Assembly: GCA_033297075.1 (NCBI GenBank) | Contig: MU858045.1 | Location: 186,001 to 250,000 of the forward strand | Length of the DNA: 64,000 nt | From: Rhypophila decipiens | Taxonomy: Eukaryota; Ascomycota; Sordariomycetes; Sordariales; Naviculisporaceae | Direction: 5' to 3' | Part shown: positions 1 to 11,957 of the stretch, one piece after another | Numbering within the stretch: position 1 is the first letter of the stretch | Layout of the letters: every line of letters starts with the position of its first letter | Notes under the pieces: model-generated | Database searches by the model: none | What the model was told of the DNA's origin: nothing | Seen by the model: only the letters and a program-made list of their open reading frames with translations | Made by a program: the position numbers and the translations under genes

Positions 1-380
1 GGGGGGGTGGCGACTGAAATGTTTTCAGAGTGGGAGTCTACGGCGGGATCATCCAGGTCCATGTCCATGTAGTCATCCGAGCAAGAATCGGCGGCGGCTA
101 CGGATCCACTCTCCCAGCTGCCGGGGGGGTAGCTGCTGCTGCCGATAATATCGGATAGCAGACGTCTCCCGGGATTATGATGTGGATGTGGATGTGGATC
201 ATTAGCTGCGATGTCTAGCCATTCCTTGGCCTGAGACTCTTGCATATATTGTATGTCGTTGGAGGGGACCTCGGCGGTCACGTTACCACTGGTTCGGTCG
301 TAGACGGACCATGAATCGTTGTAGTAGCCGCTGTTCCTGACATGGCCATGGCGGCCAGGTGCGTCGGGAAAGGTTGACAT
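1..380 (-). CDS. N-terminal part of an unrecognised protein, truncated by the window edge
   Basis: An open frame runs from an ATG at 380 down to base 1 on the minus strand, with 126 codons and no stop, so the gene continues outside the window. The visible part is hydrophilic and probably disordered. It has a His/Pro repeat (PHPHPHH around residues 62-69), a Ser/Gly-rich stretch and an acidic patch with DDYMDMDLDD (around residues 100-110). C- and G-ending codons dominate, as in the other genes here. I see no domain, signal peptide or membrane segment and do not recognise the family. The upstream DNA (about 381-900) has pyrimidine tracts that could be a promoter or leader. It could also be a 5' exon whose reading changes at a splice site outside the window. 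Confidence 0.6.
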   Translation of the reverse strand, partial: MSTFPDAPGRHGHVRNSGYYNDSWSVYDRTSGNVTAEVPSNDIQYMQESQAKEWLDIAANDPHPHPHHNPGRRLLSDIIGSSSYPPGSWESGSVAAADSCSDDYMDMDLDDPAVDSHSENISVATP

Positions 381-3300
381 GCGTCCGACTACCTCCTTGG
401 GGAGGCAAGCAAAGGGGTGGGCCTTTGCTTTTAGTACCTAGTATAATGTGGCCTATGTTTAGATAGGATACGGCATCAGATTACCGAACGAAGTAAAGCA
501 AGCCCCAAGAAAACAACCCCAGACCACAAACGAAACCCATTACCAGCCATTGTGTTTCTTTTTTTCCTCCTCCCCCCTAGTGGTAAGCACATTGGGAAAG
601 AAAAGAAAAGGAGGGTGGGACATACAGGCAAAGAACCTAGGGTAAGGCAACCAAACCCAACCCAGCCAGGTCAGGGGAAGGTAAGGTACCTTGGTGTAGA
701 CCTTCGGAGAAATTAAAAAGGCAAAGCAAGCCAGCCAGCTAGCTAACTAGCTACTAGGAAGCAGCAAGCAAGGAGCAAGCAAGATGCGGCGTTAAAACGG
801 TTTGTTTCTTGTCAGGGGCCACGGGGATTCGTGCACGACAGTGTGATGTGGATCAGACAACAACAGAGACAAGCGAATTACTGAGTGACAGGTCTTGCTT
901 GTTGAATGATCCAGACTTGTGTGTGTGTGCAGATAGGTAGCTTTGTTTGGATGGTTGGTTGGGGTTTCAAAGAGAGATTTGATAGCAACGGACGGCAAGG
1001 TAGAGTAAGGTATGCTTGCTTGCCTTGGGATGAGATCAATGGTAGTAAGGTAAGGGTTGGAAAGTTAGGAGGAAAGAGAGAAGAGGGAAAGGGGGGGTGT
1101 TGAGGAAATTCTCGGTCAAGGTCCTGGTGTTTTCTCTTTCTATTCCTTTTTATTCCCACTCTTTTTCTCTTTTTATTAAAACCTTCTTTACAATGGATTT
1201 ATATTACCTAGCTAAGTATATAAAAGCCCACCCACACACACACACACTTACATGGACTCACACACGCGCAAACAGGCACACACCCAATGGAACACCCATA
1301 CCCCATACACTGCGCAAGTGAGTGAGTGTGATATGGATGGATGGGGCTATGTACCTACCTACATAACACTATCAGAAATATCAAGAGCTTTCTGCTGAAC
1401 CCATGTATAGCTCAGTTGCGCATACCCATTTCTCAAAAAACCAATTCACGTTTTGCATAGTGTACAAGCAAAAATTATATGTACAATCTTCTACTTGCTC
1501 CTTTGGGTAAGCAATTGCCCTCTTACAATGGGCAAGCTAAATTGCCCCACCTTTTATTGTTACCCATGATCAGGGTAGGAACAGGGGTGGAATTGACCAA
1601 TCAGACTACCTTGTTTCATCGAAAAGAGCAAAAATTACAGGGGTCAGGGGTGCAAAGCCACAAGGTCGACTTACATGACCCAATTGACAATTCTCGGTGG
1701 GAGAAGGGATTGTGATTGGTTGGAAAATCGAGGTTTCACCCTCCCCATTCATCGTGGGACTGGAACGGGTACTGTGATGCCATGACACAATGTGATTTCG
1801 GTATGTTAGGGCTGGTGGATTTTTGAGAATTTGCGAGCTTGTGAGGTTTCTGTTTTTTGCAAAGCTTTTGGCGGTTTTTCTTCTTCTTTTTTGCTGATGA
1901 AAAGAGGTTGGGGATTGACTGGAAGGACGGATGTCAGAATAGCCAAGGTGAGTGAGTGAGTGAGTGGTGACAAGTCCATTTTGCGCAAAATCGAAATTTG
2001 CGAGAGTGCTCACTGTCCGGCTCAACAAAAGTGAGCGAGTCGACCGGCCTGGTGATAGGTAGGTGGGTAGGTAGGCACGCAGGACAGACGCTGAATGCGT
2101 AATTATGGGCACAGCAAGCATTTATGGCCATTTCTACGCCATGGATGCTCATAATTACATTTCGTTGACCCCTAGCGAGTAACCTGCGGGAGTCTCAGTC
2201 TACGGGTTATTAATGTCGCTGGCACTCTCTTGCCTTGCTTGGGCTGGAAAATGAAAGACTTTGCCTACCCGGACCCAGACGGTTGGCGGATACGACACGA
2301 TATGACTGACATGAGATGTGGTCCTGCCTGCCTGACTGACCTATCTCAGACATGGAGATGTAAGCATAACTGGCAATGTGGGTTTACTGTACCTATCCGA
2401 CCCAGACTTGCATAGCCTTGCTTTGGCTCTTGCGGGACGGGCTGGCCAGTTATGTCTTTTCTTCCATAAAAAAACATGACTCTTTTGATATCAAAGTCGA
2501 GTTGGTCTCTTTATCTATGGGACGCTGGAAAGGGAAACAAGGCCTCTATTTGCGCACATAATACCGGTTATCATTGTTTACATGGTGGTATATGATATGT
2601 CCGTGTTGGTGTTCCTCTTGGTGACAATGCAAGGCAGAGAGATGGATAGGTCCACCTGCTGCAGTAGTGTATCCTTCATCCCGAGCGGCCGAGCGCCAGC
2701 CTTGCCTGATCGTGCAAGTATAATGGGTGGGTGGGATGTGTCAAAAGGTACCAGGGAACTTTGGAGGAATCTCACCTCTGAAGTGTGGGGAGGGAAATAA
2801 AGTCCGAACCGAACATTGGAATTCCATTTTCCTCTGCCAACTCATCGTTCATCCACATGGTGTGGATGGTGGTTGCGTTTTGCGTCCTGTGCCACAGCTA
2901 GGATGGGTTTAAACGGCTTTTAGGTTCTACTTGATATTTTCCTGGTTTTAAGTGGTTATCTCTTTTGCGCAAATAAAACAATTCGACAGAAAAATCGTCG
3001 AGAGTCACAATGTGCTCATTGGGTACCTTATTGGTATGGGGTGTTTGTACCACTGCCGGCCCGTTCCATATTGGACAAATTCCAAGCCGAGACAGAAACT
3101 TGAAAATAAGGACCTTCTTCAGCTATACGTACGATTACAAATGGGACCTTTCATACTTGCTATAATGTCGCTGTTATCACCTCATACCTGAGGTACCTCT
3201 GCAGAAATACATACCACTTGCTAAATGATGTGCATGTCATCGGATGTCTCACTCACTCACCTCATATGAACCTTGAAGATTTCAAGATGTGGTCGTCTCT

Positions 3301-5892
3301 CCTGCAATGTCACCCTGTCTTCTAATGCATGCAGATCTTTCTTCTCGGGTTCTATCTGGTCCGTTAGTATTCAGTAGCTCACATTGCTCAAATCGTCATC
3401 CAGTGCGTAAGAAATATGGGCTGCCTCCATTGCAGATTGTCCAAGATGAAAAGAGAAGATTATTTGTCCTCATCTTTGTCCTTGCTCTCACCATGCTGGA
3501 TTATCTAAACATAGAAACCATGTTAAGGTACATTCCTGGATGTTGTGTAGTTGGAGGTCGAGGCAGGTGCCTTACGTTCGCACCAGACCGTTTATCGGTA
3601 GTACAGCAAGGCTTCGGAAGAACTGGTAGAAGGGGCGATATAAGGCACACGGAAGAGAAGGGAGCGCAAGAAAGCGCCTGTCCATATGGGACTTCAATAC
3701 AACTCGACTCGTTTCACCGTCCGCAGTGGCGCAAAACCGGCCCTGGCTTGTGCCCATACGTATTGCAAGTGCGAGGTGAGAAATGACGGCGCAGAATCGT
3801 GCCTGCACAGAAATCCGTGCTCTTTCCATTTGGACGACCTGCCTGCCGCCTGCGCAGGTGCCTTCCGTCCTCATTCTGGGCTGCCCGGAAAATTCGAGGC
3901 CCAAATGCCGGCCACCACACAATCCGGTCTACCGACTGGGCCCCAGCCTGAGATAACGCGTACACACACAGACATCTCTAGGCCATTGTGGTGTTATGTT
4001 TCCCCTGGCAGGAAGCGAATATACATCGTGAAGCTTACGTTTGCTACTTGGGGGCTATCTGCTTCTGCGCAAGAAGCCCTTAACTCCTCGCTGACCAATT
4101 CATTTTATGTGATCAAGAGCATGTCAAGTTGGGGGCCTGCTACCATTGTCACCCAACCGGATATCAGCCCTCAGTATGGCTCGCGACCATCATTCAGCAA
4201 GTAGAAACCTAACTTCTGCCCTGGCATGTCGACGTGCGGTGAACCAAGTGGGAATTCTTTGAACCAAGCAATGGACCACACCCTCCTCCTCGTGCTGAGG
4301 GACGCAGGCAGCAGGACCTGCAGCAGATACGACTTTTACAGCCTTCCAATACCATCTCATTCTTCCATTGATAGCCTCAGGCCTTGATTCTCATGCAAGG
4401 GACTGACTGCCATCCTGCTCACTCAAGGTACGTTAGCTATGTCAAGGTTTACCCCGTCGACTTCTGCAAGAAGCTGTCAGGCAAGGCTCGGGGTTACCGA
4501 CAGATCGAGCCCCAGCGAGAATATAACCGAACAGAAACGAGTCCAGGTTACTCAAACAAAGGTGATCAAGAGCAACTAATCAGATTCCAACATTATTGTT
4601 TATATCCGGTACCTCTCGACAGACTCCGCAGCCCGTACCTCACCCAGGCCTCCGATCACGAGATCTGGAAAGCCTGCCGAGGCACCCTCCAAAGGATTGT
4701 TACCAGACGGAATCCATGCGAGAGAATGGATAACGTGACTGGAACGGCCCACCAACCGAGCCAGCCCAGTCTCTGTGAGCAAACAGCCTACAGAGTCGCC
4801 TAACCTCCCAAGGCCATACTTGACATCCAAGCAGCAGTCGAATCCATCATCATCATATCGTCGTAATTTCTCAGTCTCCTTGCTCAACGGTTCCCGGAAA
4901 CACGAACTCAACAAGACCTGACCAGTGGAGATAAAAGTCTGGACAAACAGAGTCACATGCCGGTTGCAGACAGCCTTGTCTAACTAAACCATCCAGTGAC
5001 TGCCTAGCTGACCTTGCTAGAGAATGCCCGGAACCGACCGTTAAAAAACATCCAACTCAGAAGCGCCGATCTACCAAAGATGCAACAAATTAATAATATA
5101 GCCTCGTTGATCAGATATAAGCTGTTCTTCTCGCCGCCCCAAAAGCAACCAGGTAGGTAGACTAGCATACCGGTAGACACGTACGTAGTTGAAGTAGCAT
5201 TCAGAAGGTAATCCAAGATATACCTCGACGCACTAAGGAGGCGTATGTGTATGTATGTGGGTGTGTGTGTTGGCTGGTAGGTTCGGTGTAAATTCCCTCT
5301 TCTACCGACCAACTATCTACCTAGTCATGGCCGCAAACGCATATACTTTGCTGTGATGGTAGATGCAAGCATCGATGAAATTTTGGAGGTGAGGCTGTAT
5401 CTACCATATGGAACAATATATGCCCGACCAAGAACACATGAAAAAGGGGTAAGTGGGTCTCGAAATCCTCGCCACGACAACAACAACAAACAAGCAAGTA
5501 AACAAAAGCAAGCAATGTTTTATACAGCAATCCTTGTATTATTAGCTATTACTGATACCTGACTAACTGCTTCCTCTCCTTTTTCCTGTTCTTTGTTTTT
5601 TCCCTCCCCATGTTTGCTCCCATACTTTACCACAAAATGTACTAAGAACAGATTTTCTGTAACCGCGCATGCTATGAAGATAACTTGACCCCCATGTGAA
5701 AATGCCAATCTGATGATTAAAAGAGCAAGGGGAAAAAGAGAAAAGCAAGAAAGCAAGCCGACCCATAAGAAAGAAAAGGACAAGAACAAAATCCTGTCCA
5801 TCTATCAACATCCCCGCCCATACTATTTGACAAAGGAAGAGAAGAGATAGTATGTGACCAACAGACGTGATGCGATATATCCATGTCACCAA
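381..5892. other. Long gene-free interval
   Basis: About 5.5 kb without a frame I can defend. The open frames are short, often begin at non-ATG codons and match no family I know. The interval holds homopyrimidine runs, a CA run near 1237-1249, a GAGT run at about 1949-1966 and GGTAGGTAGG-type runs near 2056-2073 and 5153-5160, all common in fungal intergenic DNA. It probably carries the leader of the gene at 1-380 and the 3' end of the gene starting at 5893. Confidence 0.5.
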
Positions 5893-8800
5893 TCAAGACC
5901 CAAAAAAGCCCTTCTTCTTCTTCTTGCCAGTATCCATGCTCTTCAGGATGTCATCAAACGTGCTCCCAGTCACGCCACTAGCGTTGCTACCGCTAGCAAC
6001 AGACCCTTCTCTGGGCAGACTTCCCTGATGACTGAGCTTCCTCCCGTGGGCCGGCCGCTGCGGCAACGCGAGATTATCCACACTCCCATACCCACCAGCA
6101 GCGGCATACAAGTTCCCGTTGGACCTGTTGTTCCTCAGCCCCATCTGAGACTGCGGCGTGGGCGTTCCACCACTGCTGCCAGGCCTGGGATCACTGAAGC
6201 CGCTATACCCGCTGAACACGCTCCCACCACTAAACACCCGCGAGCTCCTGGGACTGCCCCCATTCGCATTCATGGCGCCCGGCAGACCACCGGGTATCTC
6301 CTCACCAAGCGGCAGAGGTTCGAGGCCAAGGGCAATGCTACTCCGGTAAGCGTGCCTAGTCCTGCCCCTAGCAGGACTGGCGTTCCTAGAGCCCGGTGCG
6401 CTTCCCGGACTAGCACTGCCTCTCCTCCCGCCGCCCCTCATTCCAGGATCCATATCCTCAAACACGGCGCGTGGTGGCTCCAACGGTGAGGCTACACCTC
6501 CAAGCCCGGTCCCAAGTCCAGCAACGCTCTCTCCATTACCGCCCAGCGCCAAACCAGGCTGCGCCTGGCCCTCCCACTCCTTGGCCGCCAGCCAGCAGTG
6601 GCTCCTCATGTAGATGCCCTCCACACTGAACATGACCACGTCCGCCGAGAGCTGCACAATTCCCTGACCAGCCGTCTGATACCACATCTTACGTACCTCC
6701 CCGGCATCCTCCACCATCCACGGCATGTTTCCCTGAGGCGGCTCACACAAGAAGTACTCGACCCCCTCGGTGTACCTAAGATCGGGGGCATCAACGACCA
6801 GCATGGGCAGCGACTGGATAACCGCGTACATGAAGAGCCAATATCCAATACGCTGATCGGCAATATCCTGTGGCGCGATGGACTTGGCTTCCTTGAGCTC
6901 AAACTCCTTGAAAGCATCGAGGAAAGGCATGCGCAGCGAGTCCGTGTCAAAATTCCGCGACTTGATCAGCAAGAGTTGAAGCTCGTTGGGCTGCAAGGAT
7001 TTGTCAAACTTTGCCTGCTTTTTCGCCGTGAGTTCATTGTAGTTCTCGTAGATCGACAACGGGGTGGGGAGCTTCGGGACGTCGTAAGGAATTGGCGGCA
7101 GAATAGGGGGCGAGGAGCGGTCAAATTCGCTCAGCATCTGGCGCAACGCTGCGATCATGGGATTGACTGATTTCTGGGTGTCGTCGTCGAAGACTTGATC
7201 AATCACACGCGGGGTGATGGACTCGCGATCAACCAAGAGGTCGTAGAGGGCGCAAAGATCCGAGTACAGAATCTTCAGGCATTGTCTGTTCAGACCGCTG
7301 TGGGAGAATTGGTTCTTCTTGCTTCTGGCTTTCGGTGGCCAGTTGCCAAAGAGGTCCTTGTAGTAGCTCATGACGAAGCTTCTCATCTTGTTGAACGAGT
7401 TCCTCCACTCCTTAAATTTGACGGGCTTGTACTCTTCGATCGAAGTCGAACTAGCAACACCGGCAAACAGCGAGGGGAAATCGAAGCTCTCCAGTCGGTT
7501 ATTGAGACTGGCCTGCCGATTCTCGAGATCCAGATGAGCACGCTCGAGGCGGTTCAATGTGCCGGGTGATATCTGACCAAACAGCGGCGACTTCAGGCCC
7601 ACAAGGTCGTCGTATTTGCCCACAGAGTGTGCGAATGCCTCGTTATACAGCTTCCAAGACCGCATCTGCTCGCTCAGTATCAATGCTTCGATGGTTTTCT
7701 CCCGACTGTGCCGAACATCAGCTAGAGCAAACTGCTCCATCACCTGGTCAAAGGCGGCCTCTACTTGCTCTCCAAACGAGGATCCGTCCATACTGGTGAA
7801 TCCGAAATTCCGAAGCATGTCAGCGACCTGGAGCAGGGTTGTAAAAACTGTCGGGTGCCTTTTCGTTCCAACAAGGGGCTGAAGGGTCAGAAAGGCGAAC
7901 ATGTTCCGGGCGGTGAGGAGAAGATCAGAGCTCGGCTCCGTGAAAGGGAGGTAAAGGTGACCCGCATCATCGTCAGGGGGTATTAACGGCCGTCTGGCAG
8001 CATCGCCAACGGCGAGGAAGGTGCCAGCACGAGGACCTTGCCCAAACACCTTCTCTGACAACAGGAGCTCGTTCAGAACCTGTGAAGAGGCGAATATATG
8101 ATCGGATACCTTGAAAGAAGGGCCGCGGCCGGCTTCTTTCGGATACAGGTAAACATAGACAGTCCCGTTGTCATTCCACAGCTCTGGTACCTGTGCAGCT
8201 GTTAGTACGACCCAGCGTGACACTAGGCGACAGGGGTCTCACCTTGTCTCCATTTTCAAGGCCCAGGGTATTATAGTCCGAGTGGCCATCGGGAGTGAGA
8301 ATCCAGGCACCTCCGGCACCCTTTTCCTGGATCTTGTCTTTGGAGCCTGCCCTTGAACGAGCACCAGGAAGCCAGCTTTTTCTCTTGTTCTTGTCCCCAG
8401 AGGCTGACGGCGGTCTGGGGTCGGCGGGGTTCGATGTAACCCGCGGCGCCTCTTTCGAGACAAGTCTGGATTTTGGAGGTTGTGCAGAGCTGCTCCGGAC
8501 CTTTGGAACTGCAGGCGGGGCGACATCGGGGGGCTGAAGACGGGCTGGCTGGAGTTTACCGCTGTGAACCGAACGGGGTGGGGAGACGCTCTTAGCCCTC
8601 CCCCGAACCGTCGATTCGGAGATGTGTGGTTGTGTTTGCGTAGCCGGCAGGTGGGGGTGTAGCACGGCGGCAGGTACCTTTTGCGCCTTCTTCAACAGTG
8701 CGGGAATGGATCCTTTCCGGGAATGTGTCTCGGGGCCGGGACCCATTTCGGTAATTATAGGTGGCTCCTGCAGCTGCTCTTTTGGCGGCACCGGAGGTGG

Positions 8801-9151
8801 AGCGACGACTCCCCCGAGGCCGAATTGGGGAGGAAGGTTCAGTTGGCTATCAGCGGAAGGCACTGTCGGGAACTGGGTAGAGAGTGGCTTCCGAAGTAGA
8901 GAATGCTCGTTGGAATCTGGGGAAGAAAAGGTAAGTATGTCGAAGAAGGTACTGAGGCGCGATTTCCGCCGTAGCTTTTTAACATCATGCTCTTTCTTGG
9001 GCGACTTCCAATCCGGACTGTCTGCAACTGGGGGCGGGCTAGAGGGCACAGGAGGGGCCCCGGTTTCCGCACCGGGCGAGCCTAATGGGCCCAGAGCTCT
9101 GCGAGAATACACCGTCTCTTGCATGACTGTGACACCTCCGGTTGGATACAT
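5893..9151 (-). CDS. Large conserved fungal protein, probable DUF8004 family
   Basis: Two exons, 9151..8243 and 8190..5893, give 1068 residues. The 52-nt intron (8191-8242) has a GTGAGA donor, a TACTAAC branch site and a CACAG acceptor, and it joins the frames as NGDK|VPELW. Residues 1-280 are Pro/Ser-rich and basic, apparently disordered, with KKLRRKSRLS-like patches. From about 280 to 800 there is a compact conserved region starting GGAWILTPDG and containing LWNDNGTVYVYLYP and GRGPSFKV. This resembles the filamentous-fungal DUF8004 domain as I remember it; I could not search. The tail is Gly/Ser-rich and ends in a Lys run followed by GFFGS. There are no membrane segments or catalytic motifs and the function is unknown. 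Met at 9151 is the first in-frame ATG; the frame extends further upstream, but only from a TTG. Confidence 0.75.
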
Positions 9152-9239
9152 GGTTCCCCCGAGCTCAAGGAGAAAGCTGAGAATAGAAAAGGCGTTGTGT
9201 TTGGACGGTATAACCTTGAGGCAACTTACTAGAAGCCAT
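9152..9239 (-). promoter_or_regulatory. Leader of the DUF8004-like gene with an upstream ORF and possible 5' UTR intron
   Basis: An ATG at 9239 lies 88 nt before the main start. Read straight through, it encodes 24 codons and stops at a TGA just upstream of the main ATG. A 53-nt intron with a GTAAGT donor (9229) and a TTCTCAG acceptor (9177) also fits inside. If it is spliced, the upstream ORF instead runs past the main ATG in another frame and ends at a TAG downstream. Both forms would be expected to lower translation of the main ORF. No splice choice joins the upstream ATG in frame with the main ORF. Confidence 0.4.
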
Positions 9240-11957
9240 GAAAGCAAGTGACAGGCTTGTGGAAACGCCTGAGACCTTTTTAACGGGTGGGCTAGACGGT
9301 AGAGTTCAGGGTGGGGAGAGGCGAGTTGGGATGATCGTTGCAAACAAAGAGTCTAACACAGCTCAGCCCGCGCCCAGCCAGTTGGGAATCTGGGATCGAA
9401 AAAGAGCTCAGTGGAGCTATCCGTTCGCTCGAAGCTGGAGATATCGACCGAGTGCGGGCGAGTGTAAATCGGTCGGCGTTGGAACGGCGTCTTGAGCAGC
9501 CAAACTGCGGACAGAACGGCCTGAGACCCTGAGATGGTTACTAATCTGGCGGTCTATCTTTTTCGTCGTTGCTGTCCAAGAGCTCTCGAGGTTGGTGATA
9601 CAGGCAGCGGTGTGAATTCTTGAGTTTGTACAAAGTTCTGGCGGTGAAAACAGCAGGTTCACAGGTATGTGGGAAGAAAATAGAAGGAAAAGATCAAGTC
9701 GCACTACGAAACGTATGTTTTGACGTCTGGCAAAATACCAGGATAGGTTGCCAATCAATTAACAGTGACGAAGCAAAGCCACAGAGCCAGGGACTCAGGG
9801 TCTCAGGGAGGCGATTTCAGTGGGACACTCGGACTTCTCACCAGGGTCTCTTGGTTGTACACGTCCATGTTACGTAGCGAGAACATTGGCAAATCAGGTC
9901 ACGAACTGCCCAGTCTTCAGCTTCCAGCCATCGGTAAAACAACCAAACACCAGTGCTGTGTCGGCCAATTGATCCCTGGAGGGTTGTTGATGACGGGTCG
10001 TGTTTGAGTCTCTATGGCGTGTGCAAGAGACGCGGTCAAGACCATTGGGGCCGGTCAGCAGCTTTCACCGTTCGGCGTTGAGTCTTTCCAAAATGGCGTT
10101 TAGTTCTAACGGCATGGCTTCAACGTCTATTCTGGCCGCATTTGAATTTCTTCGCAGCAGGAACGCCAGCTGCACCGTTGACAGCCTGCCTGTGCCACTG
10201 TTCAAAATTACCATGCGATTTCCATAACGTAGCCCGGAGCACCACTGAACAGAACATGAACCGCCAAAATATCCAAACCTGGACGCATCGAACGATTTGG
10301 AAAACCAGGTAAAAAAAACCAAGAGCCAGATTTCCATAACATAACGTCATACCCACCCCTCTCCGACCGAGCCGTTACAATCTTTTTCTAGCTTCTGCAG
10401 GGGGACGGGGGCGGCTTGCGCCTTTCCGTTCTAAGTGGGCATAACCCGATCGGGATTAGCTGAGATCACCAATGCAGCTGGGAATCCAAAAAAACTCCCC
10501 GCAAAATCGGCTGCTGACAGGGGTATTAAACACATGTCCCGGGACACGTAATTCGGCTGCTCGCTCTTCAACCTCTGGGAACAGTTTGATAGGTCGGGAA
10601 CCCTTCTCGTCGGCGTTTCGATGGGAAACACAGCCTCGTCTTTCTTGCATGATGAACGCCAGTGTTTTTAAAACCTAAGGAGAAGAGCGTTGCATATGCG
10701 TACGCGGCACCATCCACTCAAGGAAAGGATTTCCATCCCAATTTTCAACACTGCCACAAGGCGTCTGGAGCCATCTTTACCCCTATGCAAGAGGAGGGAG
10801 ACAGCGCCGCTGTCAGTATTGCATGCACGCAAGATAGGACGATATGGCTTGTCGACAGGCATCCAAACTCTTTTCATGAACCAAGCTCCCAAGCCATACC
10901 GAGTGTATGCTGGTAGTGTACGGGTCATACGGCTCTGATGGATTCCGTACACCGGTGAAGTCTCATCCTTTTAATGTAGGGTAGCCGGACACATGGACGT
11001 CCTCGGTCCCTCCCGGGCATCCGCAACATCACACACAACCTTATCGAGTACCGTGTCACTATAACTGTATACACGTGTACAGCCGTGAATAGTTGCCATT
11101 GAATGGATACGGATCCAGAATACGAGGTGCTGACTTGGTTGGCCATGTGTCCCAAGTCTTTGCTACGTAACAAGTTGGTAACTCGGTCGATATCCCAACC
11201 CATAAACGAGCTGCTCGGAAGGACAGGGAACTTATACATTAACCACTGTCTAAAGAGCGTTCCCTCCCAGCCACTCCCGCACCACGCAGTGGACACGCGG
11301 GGTCTAAAATAAGAAACAGGACCCGTTTCAACGACTCCTCACCATCAGTATAGTAAGTTTGGTGGATCATAGCCTCAGCTCAACCTCACGCCCCGCCCAT
11401 GAACTGCTGGGGAAGACAATGATATAGGTATTGTTATCCATAATCTTAACAGGATAGAGTTGGCGCCGATATATTCTCTGGTGCGGGCTTCGGTACGATT
11501 AATCCAATGGGGAAAAATGTACAATGCCGCCATAAAACACTTACACCTACACCTCACCTCCTGGGGCAGAGTGGCGAACATCAGGAACTCAACCTTCTCC
11601 ATACTAAAGAAGACTTAGAGCCGACTTCACGCCGCTCAAGATATCTCACCCAACCAGAATGCCCAGAAAGAGCGATAGAAATGAAGCAAATGCCAACTAG
11701 TTAAACCCGCTTGCTATCGCTATCGCTCGCTATCGCTAACGCTGATCGCTTGGTATATAAACTGTGACAAAGGTACGTCGTCCCAACAACCAAAACAGAC
11801 TTCATACATAACGCACCCCTGGTGCGGGTATTTGTGCAGTTCAGACACATGCAAAATCGAAAAAAATCGAACGTAAATCCCCCATGACAAAAAAAAGGTC
11901 ATAGAAAAGGTAGATCCCCATCCATGGAAATGAAAATTGACGCCGTCCCCGCCGTTT
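9240..11957. other. Gene-free interval
   Basis: About 2.7 kb with only short unsupported frames. It should contain the promoter of the gene at 5893-9151 and the 3' UTR of the gene at 11958-13646. The one visible oddity is a run of GCTATCGCTATCGCTCGC-like units at about 11712-11749. Confidence 0.45.

Noticed and set aside
1606..2121. 171-codon minus-strand frame
   Set aside because: Ser/Thr-rich translation of simple repeats (GAGT run, GGTAGG run); no family resemblance.
9152..9343. Extension of the DUF8004-like protein upstream of 9151
   Set aside because: The frame is open but begins at TTG and contains no in-frame ATG; the upstream ATG at 9239 is in another frame.
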